DNA from: Bacteroidales bacterium
GTDB lineage: Bacteria > Bacteroidota > Bacteroidia > Bacteroidales > F082
Length of the DNA: 61,611 bases
Reading direction: 5' to 3'
Assembly (NCBI GenBank): GCA_017548125.1
Contig: JAFYNK010000093.1
Location: forward strand, 1-61,611
The number at the start of each line of letters is the position of its first letter. Position 1 is the first letter of the stretch. The position numbers and the translations under genes are program-made. The notes under the pieces were generated by a model. It was not told the origin of the DNA. It searched no databases and saw only the letters and a program-made list of their open reading frames with translations. Shown one piece after another: positions 25,560 through 35,647 of this stretch.

Positions 25560-27872
25560 GTGAAAAAAATTGGAAATGTCATATTATTCTGCATTATGCT
25601 GTATTTCTTGGCATCTTGTTCCATGAGGAAACACATTCCTGATGACAAGATGATATTGAAACACAATGTAATAGAAATAAAATCAAAAGACGTTGATTTC
25701 TCTAAATCTGACATTTCTCCTTACATCTCGCAATCTGCAAATCCAAAATTCCTGGGTTTGATGCCTTTAACTTGGATTTATTATAAAACAGAAAACAAGA
25801 CAGATAAAAAGTTCTTTAACTGGATAAACAAAACCATTGGAAAACAACCTGTCTATTTCAGCAATGAATTGAAAGACAAATCAAAATCTCAAATAGAGAA
25901 ATATCTCAACGACATAGGTTATTTCAATTCTAAAATATATACTCAGATTAAAAACAATAGAGGCATAGGAAGTGTAACTTACGACATTTATCCGACTACA
26001 CCTTATATAGTTGATGAAATATCTTATAACATCAAAGACTCTTCAATATATAATTATGTAAAAAAAATTAAAGATGAATTACCCGTTCAAAAAGGAAACA
26101 TATACAATGTATTCGATTTGGACGATGAACGTGATATTATTAGCGAATATCTCAAAAACAACGGCTATTATTATTTCAGTAAAGACTATATCTTTATGGA
26201 AATAGACACCAATTTCTCAGATTACAAAGCCAATATCAATATCAGAATTGACAACGCCGTTGACCCTATAACGCTAAAAACTGAAAATCATAAAAGATAT
26301 TATATCAACGACATCTATATTTACCCTAAAGGAACTTCATTAAACGGTCTCGATGTTGACACTGTCAAATATTCTTTCAATTTAGGAAAACGCTATGGCG
26401 ATGAGTCTTTTAATTTCATTTTCAGCGGCAACCCTAAAATACGATTCAAGACTTTCGACAACCTGATTCAAATCCATAGCGGACAGCCTTACAATCTTCA
26501 TTCTGTAACACAGACATACAAGTCACTCAACAACTTAAAGATTTATAATCTAACAAACATTGATTTTGAGCCTGTTGAAAGTGAAAACGATAGCATAAAT
26601 CTTTTGAATTGCAATATTGCTTTAAACCGTACAAAAGTAAATTATTACAGCATTCAGTTAGAAGGCACCAATTCAAGCGGTGATCTAGGAATTCTTGGAA
26701 GCTTCACTTATCGTAACAGAAACATTTTCAAAGGTTCTGAAATTTTCAATGTAAGTGTCAAAGCTGGTACTCAAGCACAATCTGTCCTTGATGACGAAGG
26801 CAACACAAGTCTTTTCAACACAAAAGAATTTGGTATTGACGGAAGCATTTACTTCCCTAAATTTTTCAGCCCAATAAAACTTAACAATTTCGCTAAAGAA
26901 TTTCAGCCAAGAACAACGATAACAATAGGTTACAACTTCCAGTCAAGACCTATTTACGAACGCAAGATCACAACGCTGACTTACGGCTACAATTGGATGA
27001 GCAATGAACATGAACAGCATATTCTGACTCCAGTCACTCTTAATAGTGTTAAAGTTGACCCTACTCCTTCTTTTGAAGAAATTTTAGAACAAGAAACAAA
27101 CCAACGTATCAAAGATCAATATACAAGCCACTTGATTTTTGGCATGGACTACACTTATATCTTTAGCAACCAAAATGTTAGATTCTTAAAAGACTTCTTC
27201 TATTTCAAAGCCAACATACAATCTAGCGGCAACATTTTATCTGCTTTCAACAACACAGGACTGATAAAAACTGTTGACAATTATCATGAAATATTCGGTA
27301 TAAGATATGCACAATACGTTCGTTTTGCCCTTGACTTCAGATATTATCATTACACACTAGGTGAAAATCAAATCGCTACTCGTTTCATGTTAGGTGCAGG
27401 CGTCCCTTATGGCAATTCCAACGACATGCCTTTTGAAAAGAGTTTCTATGCCGGTGGCACTAACGGCATGAGAGGTTGGCAGTTCCGTGAATTAGGTCCA
27501 GGTACTTTCAACAATCCTGACAAACTAAATATTGAAAGAATTGGTGATATTCAGTTGGAATTCAATCTTGAATATCGTTTTCCAATCTATAGCATTCTTA
27601 AAGGAGCCATCTTCACCGACATAGGCAACATCTGGACGATGAAAGAAAGTGAAACATTTGTCGGCGGCGAATTTCACTTCAATACATTCTACAAACAACT
27701 TGCTGCTGACGCAGGTTTTGGTCTAAGACTCGACATCTCTTTCTTGCTGTTCCGTTTAGACGTAGCCGCTCCTATGGTAAATCCTGCATACCCAGAAGGT
27801 CAACGTTGGAGAATAAGTAAGTTGCAATTCAACGACTTCATCCTTAATTTTGGTATAGGTTATCCATTCTAA
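25560..27872 (+). CDS. tamL: BamA/TamA-family outer-membrane lipoprotein (TamL)
   Basis: The 770-residue product starts with GTG. A lipoprotein signal ends in LASC with Cys20, unlike ordinary BamA. POTRA-like segments cover about residues 100-400. A 16-strand barrel follows, with FYAGGTNGMRGWQFRELGPG near residue 630, which corresponds to the conserved loop motif of the Omp85 family, and the sequence ends in an aromatic residue (Phe). In Bacteroidota such lipidated TamA-like proteins are called TamL and act with TamB in envelope biogenesis. No tamB gene is in this window. Confidence 0.85.
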   Translation: MKKIGNVILFCIMLYFLASCSMRKHIPDDKMILKHNVIEIKSKDVDFSKSDISPYISQSANPKFLGLMPLTWIYYKTENKTDKKFFNWINKTIGKQPVYFSNELKDKSKSQIEKYLNDIGYFNSKIYTQIKNNRGIGSVTYDIYPTTPYIVDEISYNIKDSSIYNYVKKIKDELPVQKGNIYNVFDLDDERDIISEYLKNNGYYYFSKDYIFMEIDTNFSDYKANINIRIDNAVDPITLKTENHKRYYINDIYIYPKGTSLNGLDVDTVKYSFNLGKRYGDESFNFIFSGNPKIRFKTFDNLIQIHSGQPYNLHSVTQTYKSLNNLKIYNLTNIDFEPVESENDSINLLNCNIALNRTKVNYYSIQLEGTNSSGDLGILGSFTYRNRNIFKGSEIFNVSVKAGTQAQSVLDDEGNTSLFNTKEFGIDGSIYFPKFFSPIKLNNFAKEFQPRTTITIGYNFQSRPIYERKITTLTYGYNWMSNEHEQHILTPVTLNSVKVDPTPSFEEILEQETNQRIKDQYTSHLIFGMDYTYIFSNQNVRFLKDFFYFKANIQSSGNILSAFNNTGLIKTVDNYHEIFGIRYAQYVRFALDFRYYHYTLGENQIATRFMLGAGVPYGNSNDMPFEKSFYAGGTNGMRGWQFRELGPGTFNNPDKLNIERIGDIQLEFNLEYRFPIYSILKGAIFTDIGNIWTMKESETFVGGEFHFNTFYKQLAADAGFGLRLDISFLLFRLDVAAPMVNPAYPEGQRWRISKLQFNDFILNFGIGYPF

Positions 27873-27883
27873 TATTTATTATT

Positions 27884-29380
27884 ATGGATAGAAACACTTT
27901 ATTTAACGTATTGCTAAACAACTTCGGATTCACACCTACCGAAGGACAAGCCAAGGTATTATACCATCTTTCAGCATTTATTTTAAGCGAAAAAGAAAAA
28001 CCAGTATATTTATTGAGAGGTTATGCAGGAACAGGAAAAACGACTCTAGTTTCAACATTAGTAAAGACATTGCCGAGCATTGGAAAACGCTACCAGTTGC
28101 TAGCGCCAACAGGAAGAGCAGCAAAGGTAATGAGTACATATACAGGAAAACCTGCATCCACATTACATAGAAAATTATACAGATTTCAAGTCAATGCCAA
28201 CGGAGAATTTCGTATGGCACGAGCCGAGAACAAAGCAAAAGATACAATTTTTATTGTTGACGAATGTTCTATGATTTCAGACCAAGGCGACGGCTATTCT
28301 TGGTCGCGTTCTCTTCTTGACGATTTAATAGAATACGTATTTAGCGGCAGCTGTTGTAAACTGCTGCTTATCGGAGATTCGGCACAGCTGCCGCCAGTAG
28401 GTCTCGACATCTCCCCTGCAATGGATTTCAACATATTGAAAAACAGCTTCTCACTCACACTCGCCACTTACGAAATGAAAGAAGTAATGCGACAAGCATT
28501 AGATTCAGGTGTGTTATATAATGCAACGAAAATCCGTAACTTAATGGCTTCAGCCAACAGCCAACAGCTATTAACATACAGCCAATACGAACTACCATTA
28601 TTAGAAATCAAGGACTTCACTGATATTGAAAAAATCAACCCGATGTCGTTCGAAGAGTTGTTGTGGAAATGTTTCGGTGATAAGAGAAACAACAATGATG
28701 CTGTTGTAATTTGTCGTTCCAACAAAAGAGCCAATATGTTCAACCAAGCCATAAGAAGCAGAGTGCTTCAAGAAGAAGGCGAACTCTCAACTGGAGATAA
28801 ACTCATGGTGGTGAAGAATAATTACTATTGGGCCAAGGAAGAGACTACAAGACTACAAGACTACAAGACTACAAGCAATAACCCGAACTCGTCCCCAATC
28901 TCCTTCATCGCCAATGGCGACATGATTGAAATCACGAGAATCAACAAATTCGAAGAAATGTATGGCTTTCATTTCGCCGATGTTGACATACAGATGACAG
29001 ATTATGAGGATGCGCCTACTCTTTCTGTAAAGATAATAATGGAGACTTTATACAGCGACTCCCCTGCCCTCACAAATGAAGAAGCCAAGAAATTTTATCA
29101 AGCTGTTGAAGAAGATTACATGGATATTCCACGAGCTTCCGACCGTCGTAAGGCCATGAAAGAAAATCCTTATTACAACGCATTACAAGTAAAATTCGGC
29201 TATGCCCTCACCTGTCACAAGACGCAAGGTGGGCAATGGAACAATATATTTATTGAAGCCCCATATCTACCAGAAGAAACAATATTAGAATTAGGAGATT
29301 TACGTTGGCTCTACACAGCCATCACACGCGCTAAAGAAAAAATATATTTAGTTAATTTTAAAGATGAATGGTTTATGTAG
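27884..29380 (+). CDS. RecD-like ATP-dependent DNA helicase
   Basis: The 498-residue SF1B helicase has Walker A GYAGTGKTT (Lys52) and Walker B IFIVDECSMI. Further motifs are LLIGDSAQLPPVG, GYALTCHKTQGGQWNNIFIE and LYTAITRAKEKIYLV. It is shorter than RecD2 and belongs to the stand-alone RecD-like helicases common in Bacteroidota, probably serving repair or recombination. Two stretches look inserted in frame: residues about 223-234 coded by heptads and about 320-331 coded by four GACTACAA octamers, both between core motifs. Its TAG stop lies inside the palindrome at 29377. Confidence 0.9.
   Translation: MDRNTLFNVLLNNFGFTPTEGQAKVLYHLSAFILSEKEKPVYLLRGYAGTGKTTLVSTLVKTLPSIGKRYQLLAPTGRAAKVMSTYTGKPASTLHRKLYRFQVNANGEFRMARAENKAKDTIFIVDECSMISDQGDGYSWSRSLLDDLIEYVFSGSCCKLLLIGDSAQLPPVGLDISPAMDFNILKNSFSLTLATYEMKEVMRQALDSGVLYNATKIRNLMASANSQQLLTYSQYELPLLEIKDFTDIEKINPMSFEELLWKCFGDKRNNNDAVVICRSNKRANMFNQAIRSRVLQEEGELSTGDKLMVVKNNYYWAKEETTRLQDYKTTSNNPNSSPISFIANGDMIEITRINKFEEMYGFHFADVDIQMTDYEDAPTLSVKIIMETLYSDSPALTNEEAKKFYQAVEEDYMDIPRASDRRKAMKENPYYNALQVKFGYALTCHKTQGGQWNNIFIEAPYLPEETILELGDLRWLYTAITRAKEKIYLVNFKDEWFM
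28551..28585. repeat. Five heptads inside helicase gene
   Basis: CAGCCAA, CAGCCAA, CAGCTAT, TAACATA and CAGCCAA run with a 7-nt period and are translated in frame. Confidence 0.8.
28843..28874. repeat. Four perfect GACTACAA octamers inside helicase gene
   Basis: Four identical 8-nt units give the text TTRLQDYKTT in the protein, nearly the same as TTRQQDNKTT in the DUF819 protein. Thirty-two bases is not a multiple of three, so the flanks hold the frame. Confidence 0.96.
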
Positions 29381-29460
29381 AGACGTATCACGAATATGGT
29401 TTGAGAATCATTGTTTAAAAAACGCAACACTTTCTAAACCATATTCTGATGCGTCTCTAC
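29377..29460. repeat. 84-nt GTAGAGACG palindrome between convergent genes
   Basis: The arms GTAGAGACGTATCACGAATA... and ...CTGATGCGTCTCTAC pair over about 28 bases with few mismatches, leaving a loop of roughly 25 nt. The left end contains the helicase stop codon. The right end is one base from the last codon of the GIY-YIG gene. It probably serves as a two-way terminator and is the same family as 99-147. Confidence 0.85.
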
Positions 29461-29461
29461 T

Positions 29462-30256
29462 TTATAATGGCATATCATCATTCTTTATAGTATATGTAAT
29501 AGGATTAGCTTGTCCTTGTTTCTTCTTGTGAGCTATTGATTTATTAATGTATAATTCACGAATATCTTGTGAAGCCTTATGACCATTAAATCCCCAGCCA
29601 TTATACTTTTGTCCTTTCTTTTTTCCACTTGTATATTGACGTTCTTTTTTATACCATTCCTCCACCTCAAACACATCTATTATCAAACCTCTATATTCGC
29701 TTAGTACATATTTGATCATTTTTCCATTTCTTTTTGGATTCATACGCCAAATCTCTTTAGTAGCTTCGTATATGGCATCAGAACCCATACTGCGATTATA
29801 CCGTCCGTTAATATTGATAATAACACAATCTGCACCCATTGTATCAAGAGGTAATGCGTCATACATCCGCTTGATTTCGTCTGTTGTCATAACCCCCTTT
29901 TCATTAGCATGATGTCCCACAACGGCATTAGTCAAATTATGTCCTAAATAATTAAGTGTGTCAATTAATACGCTTTCAAGCAATAAAGCTTCTTTTTCTG
30001 TTTCCAATCCATGCCAAAGTATCACATGTTTAACAGTAGCTCCCGAGTTTATGATTTCACGAATCATGTCACATTTATCGGTAGTTTTATTGGAATTGAT
30101 AGCCTCTTCTATATGGTCAAAAACTCTATTGCCTTTACCTTTACCAATATAAAAAGGTCTATTATCCTCCGAAGACATCAGCATATATACATAATTTCCT
30201 AATGCTAAAATTGTTTTTTGGTCAAATTTTTCATTTTTAATTATTTGTTCTTTCAT
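29462..30256 (-). CDS. GIY-YIG (LEM-3-like) nuclease domain protein
   Basis: The 264-residue product has an N-terminal GIY-YIG-type domain. YVYML (residues 22-26) and FYIGKGKGNRVFDH (35-48) replace the canonical GIY and YIG, the form seen in LEM-3-like domains. LLLESVLIDTLNYLGHNLTNAV supplies the expected later Glu and Asn. Residues 120-264 are unassigned, basic, and end in a flexible tail. A DNA-cutting role is likely from the fold, but the biological job (repair, defence or mobile-element function) is unknown. It is a lone gene between a palindrome and a terminator in the repeat-rich accessory patch. Confidence 0.8.
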   Translation of the reverse strand: MKEQIIKNEKFDQKTILALGNYVYMLMSSEDNRPFYIGKGKGNRVFDHIEEAINSNKTTDKCDMIREIINSGATVKHVILWHGLETEKEALLLESVLIDTLNYLGHNLTNAVVGHHANEKGVMTTDEIKRMYDALPLDTMGADCVIININGRYNRSMGSDAIYEATKEIWRMNPKRNGKMIKYVLSEYRGLIIDVFEVEEWYKKERQYTSGKKKGQKYNGWGFNGHKASQDIRELYINKSIAHKKKQGQANPITYTIKNDDMPL

Positions 30257-30274
30257 AATTTTATATTTTAGTAT

Positions 30275-30310
30275 TTTAAAAAGAGTCCACCATTACAGAA
30301 TGGACCCTTT
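30275..30310 (-). terminator. Terminator after FISUMP lipoprotein gene
   Basis: On the minus strand GGGTCCA pairs with TGGACTC around a short loop and is followed by five T. It lies 22 nt past the stop at 30332. Confidence 0.7.
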
Positions 30311-30331
30311 CGTTTGATTTATTCTTAGCTT

Positions 30332-31771
30332 TTATTTTAATACAGGACGAACCCGCAGACCATTGTAACGAGGTTTGACTGTTGTTTTGATGGTATTATT
30401 ACTACTTGAATAATAAAGGAGTTCAGATTCTATAGTAGCAGTGGAAGGAATCGAAGAAGGAGTTGAACTCCAATAGAAACCGTAGCCTGAGGAGACAGAA
30501 GGCCCTGAGCCTCCTGCTCTAGGAAGAAAGATACTGTTGCCGTTTGGTCCTGTAACTTTATAGCCGACAACACCATTCTGTGTTGTCAATGTCCAGGTAC
30601 AGTTGTTTATTAATTCTTTCAACTCCTTTGTTGTTGGCATTCTCCAGTCGCTACCCCAGTTCGCTGTAGCTGCATCGTGCTGAGCTGTAAGATTGCCTTC
30701 GCTGTCTATATAGCCCTGAGATTGTAACTGAGAGTAAGCAAGTCCGTAGGTTGGGCAGTTTGAATTACTATAATTTGACTTTGTTGTTGTCTCTCCCCAT
30801 GCATAATAATTGCCATATTCTTCTGGTGAAGTAGCGCCAACATTACAAGCCGCCCATTTTAAACCAGATGGCAAACCAAGATCAACACTTTGGTATCTAG
30901 AATAATCATCTTGCCAGGTTAAATTTGTCATTTTTCCATCAGTATCTATTTTATGATATATTTTATTTTCCATAATACCATTATAGAATGTATATTTAAC
31001 ATTAAATCCATATTGAACACCTTCCAAAACTATCTTATTATTTTCATTTGGTAACAATGCAAGATACGATATTCCAGATAAAGCATTTTCTATTTCTATT
31101 GCTGCATTTGCATCTTCAACAATATTAAACTCATATTTACCTGTTTCTGAATTATATTCCAAGGCATAGTCTGTATTTACAGCAGTACCTTTCAATTCTG
31201 TCACAGTGTATAAATCCACCAATGCTATCGCCATTCTGTTTTTCAATTTTCCAACCAATGGTAATTTAACTTCTCCGTTTTCCATTACGGCTGTAACCGT
31301 TGTACTTGCAATGTGCGAATAACCTAAGTCTTTAAGTCTGCCAGTCTGCTTCGAAATGCTACCTTCTATCTTGTTACCATCAACCAAACTTACATAAGGC
31401 TCATCCAATTGCTGTGAATGTCCGAAATACCATATATCATAAGACTGCCCTGCTGTTAAAAGATGCTCGTCAACGTAGGCAATAAATTCTATCGTTGGTT
31501 TGTAACCGTCACAATATCCTTCTAATTCAACAATTTTAGGTTCATCGCCTGGTATCGCTAAATAAACACATTCTCTACCGTCACTCCAGTTGATAACACC
31601 GTCTTCAAAAAGATCTGTGAAGTCAGAACGGTTTTCATTGTTAATTGGAATAGAACAGCTAATTCTAACCTTTTTACCTTCTCCATTGTCACTGTTTTCT
31701 TCTTGTTTTGGCTTGCATTGGGTGAAACATAAAACCATCAATGCAAATAAGATTGTGAATGTCTTTTTCAT
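30332..31771 (-). CDS. FISUMP-domain lipoprotein
   Basis: The 479-residue product has a lipoprotein signal (MKKTFTILFALMVLCFTQC, Cys19). A middle region of about 260 residues resembles Bacteroidota surface adhesin or fimbrillin-type modules. The C-terminal FISUMP (Fibrobacter succinogenes major paralogous) domain reads VDLGLPSGLKWAACNVGA, NYYAWGET, WRMPTTKELKELINN and a final YNGLRVRPVLK. Such proteins are exposed lipoproteins of unknown function, often in many paralogous copies. It has its own terminator and no clear promoter box. Nonamer repeats lie about 70-120 nt upstream. Confidence 0.85.
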   Translation of the reverse strand: MKKTFTILFALMVLCFTQCKPKQEENSDNGEGKKVRISCSIPINNENRSDFTDLFEDGVINWSDGRECVYLAIPGDEPKIVELEGYCDGYKPTIEFIAYVDEHLLTAGQSYDIWYFGHSQQLDEPYVSLVDGNKIEGSISKQTGRLKDLGYSHIASTTVTAVMENGEVKLPLVGKLKNRMAIALVDLYTVTELKGTAVNTDYALEYNSETGKYEFNIVEDANAAIEIENALSGISYLALLPNENNKIVLEGVQYGFNVKYTFYNGIMENKIYHKIDTDGKMTNLTWQDDYSRYQSVDLGLPSGLKWAACNVGATSPEEYGNYYAWGETTTKSNYSNSNCPTYGLAYSQLQSQGYIDSEGNLTAQHDAATANWGSDWRMPTTKELKELINNCTWTLTTQNGVVGYKVTGPNGNSIFLPRAGGSGPSVSSGYGFYWSSTPSSIPSTATIESELLYYSSSNNTIKTTVKPRYNGLRVRPVLK

Positions 31772-31839
31772 AGTTCTAATTTTTTAATATTTATTTTATT
31801 TAATTTTCTCTAATTGTTAATTTAACTCTTAATTGTAAC

Positions 31840-31893
31840 CACAGATTTCACAGATTACTCAGATTTCACAGATTTCGCAGATTACCCAGATTT
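31840..31893. repeat. Six nonamers in intergenic region
   Basis: CACAGATTT, CACAGATTA, CTCAGATTT, CACAGATTT, CGCAGATTA and CCCAGATTT follow each other with an exact 9-nt period. A small inverted repeat AGCCT-TTC-AGGCT follows at 31957-31969. Confidence 0.95.
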
Positions 31894-31962
31894 GATTGTA
31901 GTCTTTTGAATTCCTCATCAAGTCCGTAAGGCGATGCCATACGTTATATCTGTGTCAGCCTT

Positions 31963-32382
31963 TCAGGCTATTATTAAACACTCTTGTTGTCTTGTAGTCT
32001 CGTTGTCTTGTAGTCTTGTAGTCTTCAAAAAAACCAAGGCGAAGCCTAACAGCAGAAGATGTCCGCCGTTCAACGGAACATCATCGGCAAACATATCAAA
32101 GCCGCTGAATTCAAGGCTGTTGTAGTTAAGCTCATTGCCGAAGTTGTCGAACTCGAAGCCGTTGCCTATGCTCTCATCAAACAAATCGAAGGTGAAGCCG
32201 TAGCCTCCTGTAGGTGCAAGCTCGTCAAAGCCGAGGCCAACGACATCTTCTGGAGAACGAAGCTCATGACTGCTCTCGTCTTGGAAATAAGCATCGTTGT
32301 GTGTATTCTGAGCCCATAGTTCATTAGAAATAAAAGGCAGAAAACACAGAATGAAGATTAATACTTTTACTTTTGTTTTCAT
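31963..32382 (-). CDS. Small secreted protein with PID-CTERM-like tail
   Basis: The product has 139 residues from the ATG at 32382; an upstream in-frame start at 32454 would bury the signal peptide. MKTKVKVLIFILCFLPFISNELWAQ is a signal peptide. The acidic, aromatic body has no family I know. Near the end, DDVPLNGGHLLLLGFALVFLK resembles the short hydrophobic C-terminal tails (PID/VPxDGG type) of Bacteroidota sorting signals. These normally stop after one or two basic residues. Here the frame continues into octamer repeats, adding TTRLQDNETTRQQECLIIA, so the original stop may have been lost. Confidence 0.6.
   Translation of the reverse strand: MKTKVKVLIFILCFLPFISNELWAQNTHNDAYFQDESSHELRSPEDVVGLGFDELAPTGGYGFTFDLFDESIGNGFEFDNFGNELNYNSLEFSGFDMFADDVPLNGGHLLLLGFALVFLKTTRLQDNETTRQQECLIIA
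31983..32022. repeat. Five octamers at the 3' end of the small secreted gene
   Basis: CTTGTTGT, CTTGTAGT, CTCGTTGT, CTTGTAGT and CTTGTAGT keep an exact 8-nt period. The minus-strand wording, ACTACAAG/ACAACAAG, is the same as in the DUF819 and helicase genes. Confidence 0.95.
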
Positions 32383-32715
32383 CTTTGTTAATTTTTTTAT
32401 TGATTTTTTTGATTTTTCATTAATGCAATACAATATCGCAAAGCATGACGGCATACCTTGTGAAAATTTGTTAAATAAATGTTTTGGAAATTAAATTTTC
32501 GGCTTATCTCAAATCGCCAACGGGGGGGGTAATAGCATTGCTTGTCAATACGTTACAGAAGCAACGCTTGCTTAGAACTTCTTCTTTTATATTTAAAACA
32601 ATGCTTGACATTAAGGCTTATTATCAGCAGCAAAGTTAAGATTTTTTTTGTAACCTTTGAACTTTAAGCTAAGACTATTGAACTTTTTTTTACAAAAGCT
32701 CAATGGCTCTTAGTT
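32383..32715. other. Gene-free AT-rich interval with poly-G run
   Basis: No reading frame here looks real. It holds a run of eight G at about 32522-32529, which is rare in this AT-rich DNA, and a weak heptad tract (ACCTTTG, AACTTTA, AGCTAAG, ACTATTG, AACTTTT) at 32653-32687. The promoter of the small secreted gene should lie in its first 80 bases, but I see no clean TAnnTTTG box. Confidence 0.6.
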
Positions 32716-32752
32716 CAAAAAAAAAACCGCCCAACACGTGAGCGGTTGAAAA
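32716..32752 (-). terminator. Terminator after eno
   Basis: AACCGC and GCGGTT pair around an 11-nt loop, with a T run on the minus strand (the A run at about 32719-32728). It lies 47 nt beyond the eno stop. Confidence 0.85.
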
Positions 32753-32798
32753 AAATGAGAATGTAGTAATATAATAATAATTTATATTATTTACAAAA

Positions 32799-34100
<1,302 letters not shown>

Positions 34101-34107
34101 TTATCTT

Positions 34108-34141
34108 AAAAAAAAGACCCGACCGAATGTCAGGTCTTTTT
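34108..34141 (-). terminator. Terminator of the ribosomal block after rplQ
   Basis: On the minus strand AAGACCTGAC pairs with GGTCGGGTCTT around a 4-nt loop, followed by eight T. Confidence 0.9.
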
Positions 34142-34147
34142 AATTAT

Positions 34148-34630
34148 TTATTCTGCTGAAGCTTCTGTTGCTGGTGTTTCTACAGCTGGTGTTTCAGTTT
34201 TTTTCTTACCACCTCTTCTGCGTGTAGCTTTAGCAACTTTAGCAGCTTTCTTATCGTTGCCAGTATAGATTTCGTTATAGTCAACGAGTTCCATCATACA
34301 CATCTCAGCGCTGTCACCAAGACGAGTACCTAATTTAATGATACGTGTGTAACCGCCTGGACGATTTTCAACTTTTTGGCTGATTTCGCGGAACAATTCT
34401 GTAACAGCTTCTTTATTTTGAAGCATAGCGAAAACTGTACGGCGTGATACTGTTGAATCATCTTTGGAACGAGTAATCATTGGTTCTACATAGATACGTA
34501 AAGCTTTAGCTTTAGCAACTGTAGTAACGATACGTTTATTAAGAATAAGCGAACTTGCCATATTTGATAACATAGCATTGCGGTGAGCGCTTTTTCTTCC
34601 TAAGTGATTAAATTTCTTATTGTGTCTCAT
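34148..34630 (-). CDS. rplQ: 50S ribosomal protein L17
   Basis: The 160-residue product starts [20 protein letters not shown] and has the L17 core to about residue 118. A Lys/Ala/Glu-rich tail with a repeated ETPA motif then ends the protein, longer than the E. coli protein and typical of Bacteroidota. L17 lies near the peptide exit tunnel of the large subunit. It is the last gene of the minus-strand ribosomal block, 5 nt after rpoA. Confidence 0.97.
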   Translation of the reverse strand: MRHNKKFNHLGRKSAHRNAMLSNMASSLILNKRIVTTVAKAKALRIYVEPMITRSKDDSTVSRRTVFAMLQNKEAVTELFREISQKVENRPGGYTRIIKLGTRLGDSAEMCMMELVDYNEIYTGNDKKAAKVAKATRRRGGKKKTETPAVETPATEASAE

Positions 34631-34635
34631 CTTTA

Positions 34636-35628
34636 TTATTCCTTATCTAATTTATATTTGCTGATATTCATTCCAAATTCTAATCCTTTAGTTCTGACTA
34701 ACTCTTCTAATTCTGTAAGAGATTTTTTACCGAAATTACGGAATTTAAGAAGGTCGTGTCTGTTAAGAGAAACTAAATCTCCTATTGTCTCTACTTCAGC
34801 TGCTTTCAAGCAATTTAATGCACGAACAGAAAGATCCATTTCGACTAATTTTGTCTTGAGAAGTTGACGAATGTGTAATGAATTTTCGTCAAGATCATCT
34901 GATGCAGATTTCTTTTCATCCATCATTGTAATTCTTTCATCTGAGAATAACATGAAATGATAGATAAGGATTTTAGCTGCTTCTTCCAATGCATCCTTTG
35001 GATTAATTGATCCGTCAGTTTCAATGTCAAAAATAAGCTTTTCGTAGTCTGTCTTTTGTTCAACACGATAATTTTCGCGCTTAAAGCTGACATTTCTGAT
35101 TGGAGTATGGATTGAATCTATGGCGATAGTGTCAATAGGTGCATTCAACACTTTGTTTTCGTCAGCATTCACATATCCTCTACCCTTACTGATTGTCAAT
35201 TCAATTGACAATTTTACTGAAGGGTCCATGTGGCAGATGACGAGTTCTGGGTTCAACACTTGAAACACTGAGAGGAATTTATTGATGTCACCAGCTAAGA
35301 ATTTATCTTGACCACCGACAACAACAGTAACTTTCTCAAATGTTTCGCCCGGAATTTGTTGTTTAAAGCGAACCTGTTTGAAACTTTGAACCATATCGGC
35401 TACATCTTCTATAACACCATGAATTGGTGCAAGCTCGTGTTGAACACCTTCAATACGAATAGAAGTAATAGCATAACCTTCTAATGAAGAGAGTAATACT
35501 CTTCTGAGGGCATTACCGATTGTTGTTGCAAAGCCTGGTTCGAGTGGGCGAAATTCGAAGACACCATGTTTGTCTGTCGATTCTACCATTATAACCTTAT
35601 CAGGTTTTTGAAATGCTAAGATTGCCAT
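34636..35628 (-). CDS. rpoA: RNA polymerase subunit alpha
   Basis: The 330-residue product has the assembly domain ([20 protein letters not shown], residues about 32-51). A C-terminal DNA- and activator-binding domain follows, with [19 protein letters not shown] and [13 protein letters not shown]. Alpha nucleates core RNA polymerase assembly. It lies between rpsD and rplQ, the standard alpha-operon order, so polymerase and ribosome genes are co-expressed. Confidence 0.98.
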   Translation of the reverse strand: MAILAFQKPDKVIMVESTDKHGVFEFRPLEPGFATTIGNALRRVLLSSLEGYAITSIRIEGVQHELAPIHGVIEDVADMVQSFKQVRFKQQIPGETFEKVTVVVGGQDKFLAGDINKFLSVFQVLNPELVICHMDPSVKLSIELTISKGRGYVNADENKVLNAPIDTIAIDSIHTPIRNVSFKRENYRVEQKTDYEKLIFDIETDGSINPKDALEEAAKILIYHFMLFSDERITMMDEKKSASDDLDENSLHIRQLLKTKLVEMDLSVRALNCLKAAEVETIGDLVSLNRHDLLKFRNFGKKSLTELEELVRTKGLEFGMNISKYKLDKE

Positions 35629-35647
35629 AATATCAGTTTATATTCGA

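Noticed and set aside
2761-32022. CRISPR-like arrays from the tandem octamers
   Set aside because: Units are adjacent with no spacers and no cas genes are present.
32522-32529. Run of eight G as a phase-variable tract
   Set aside because: It lies in a gene-free interval with no promoter or reading frame it could switch, so it is only noted.
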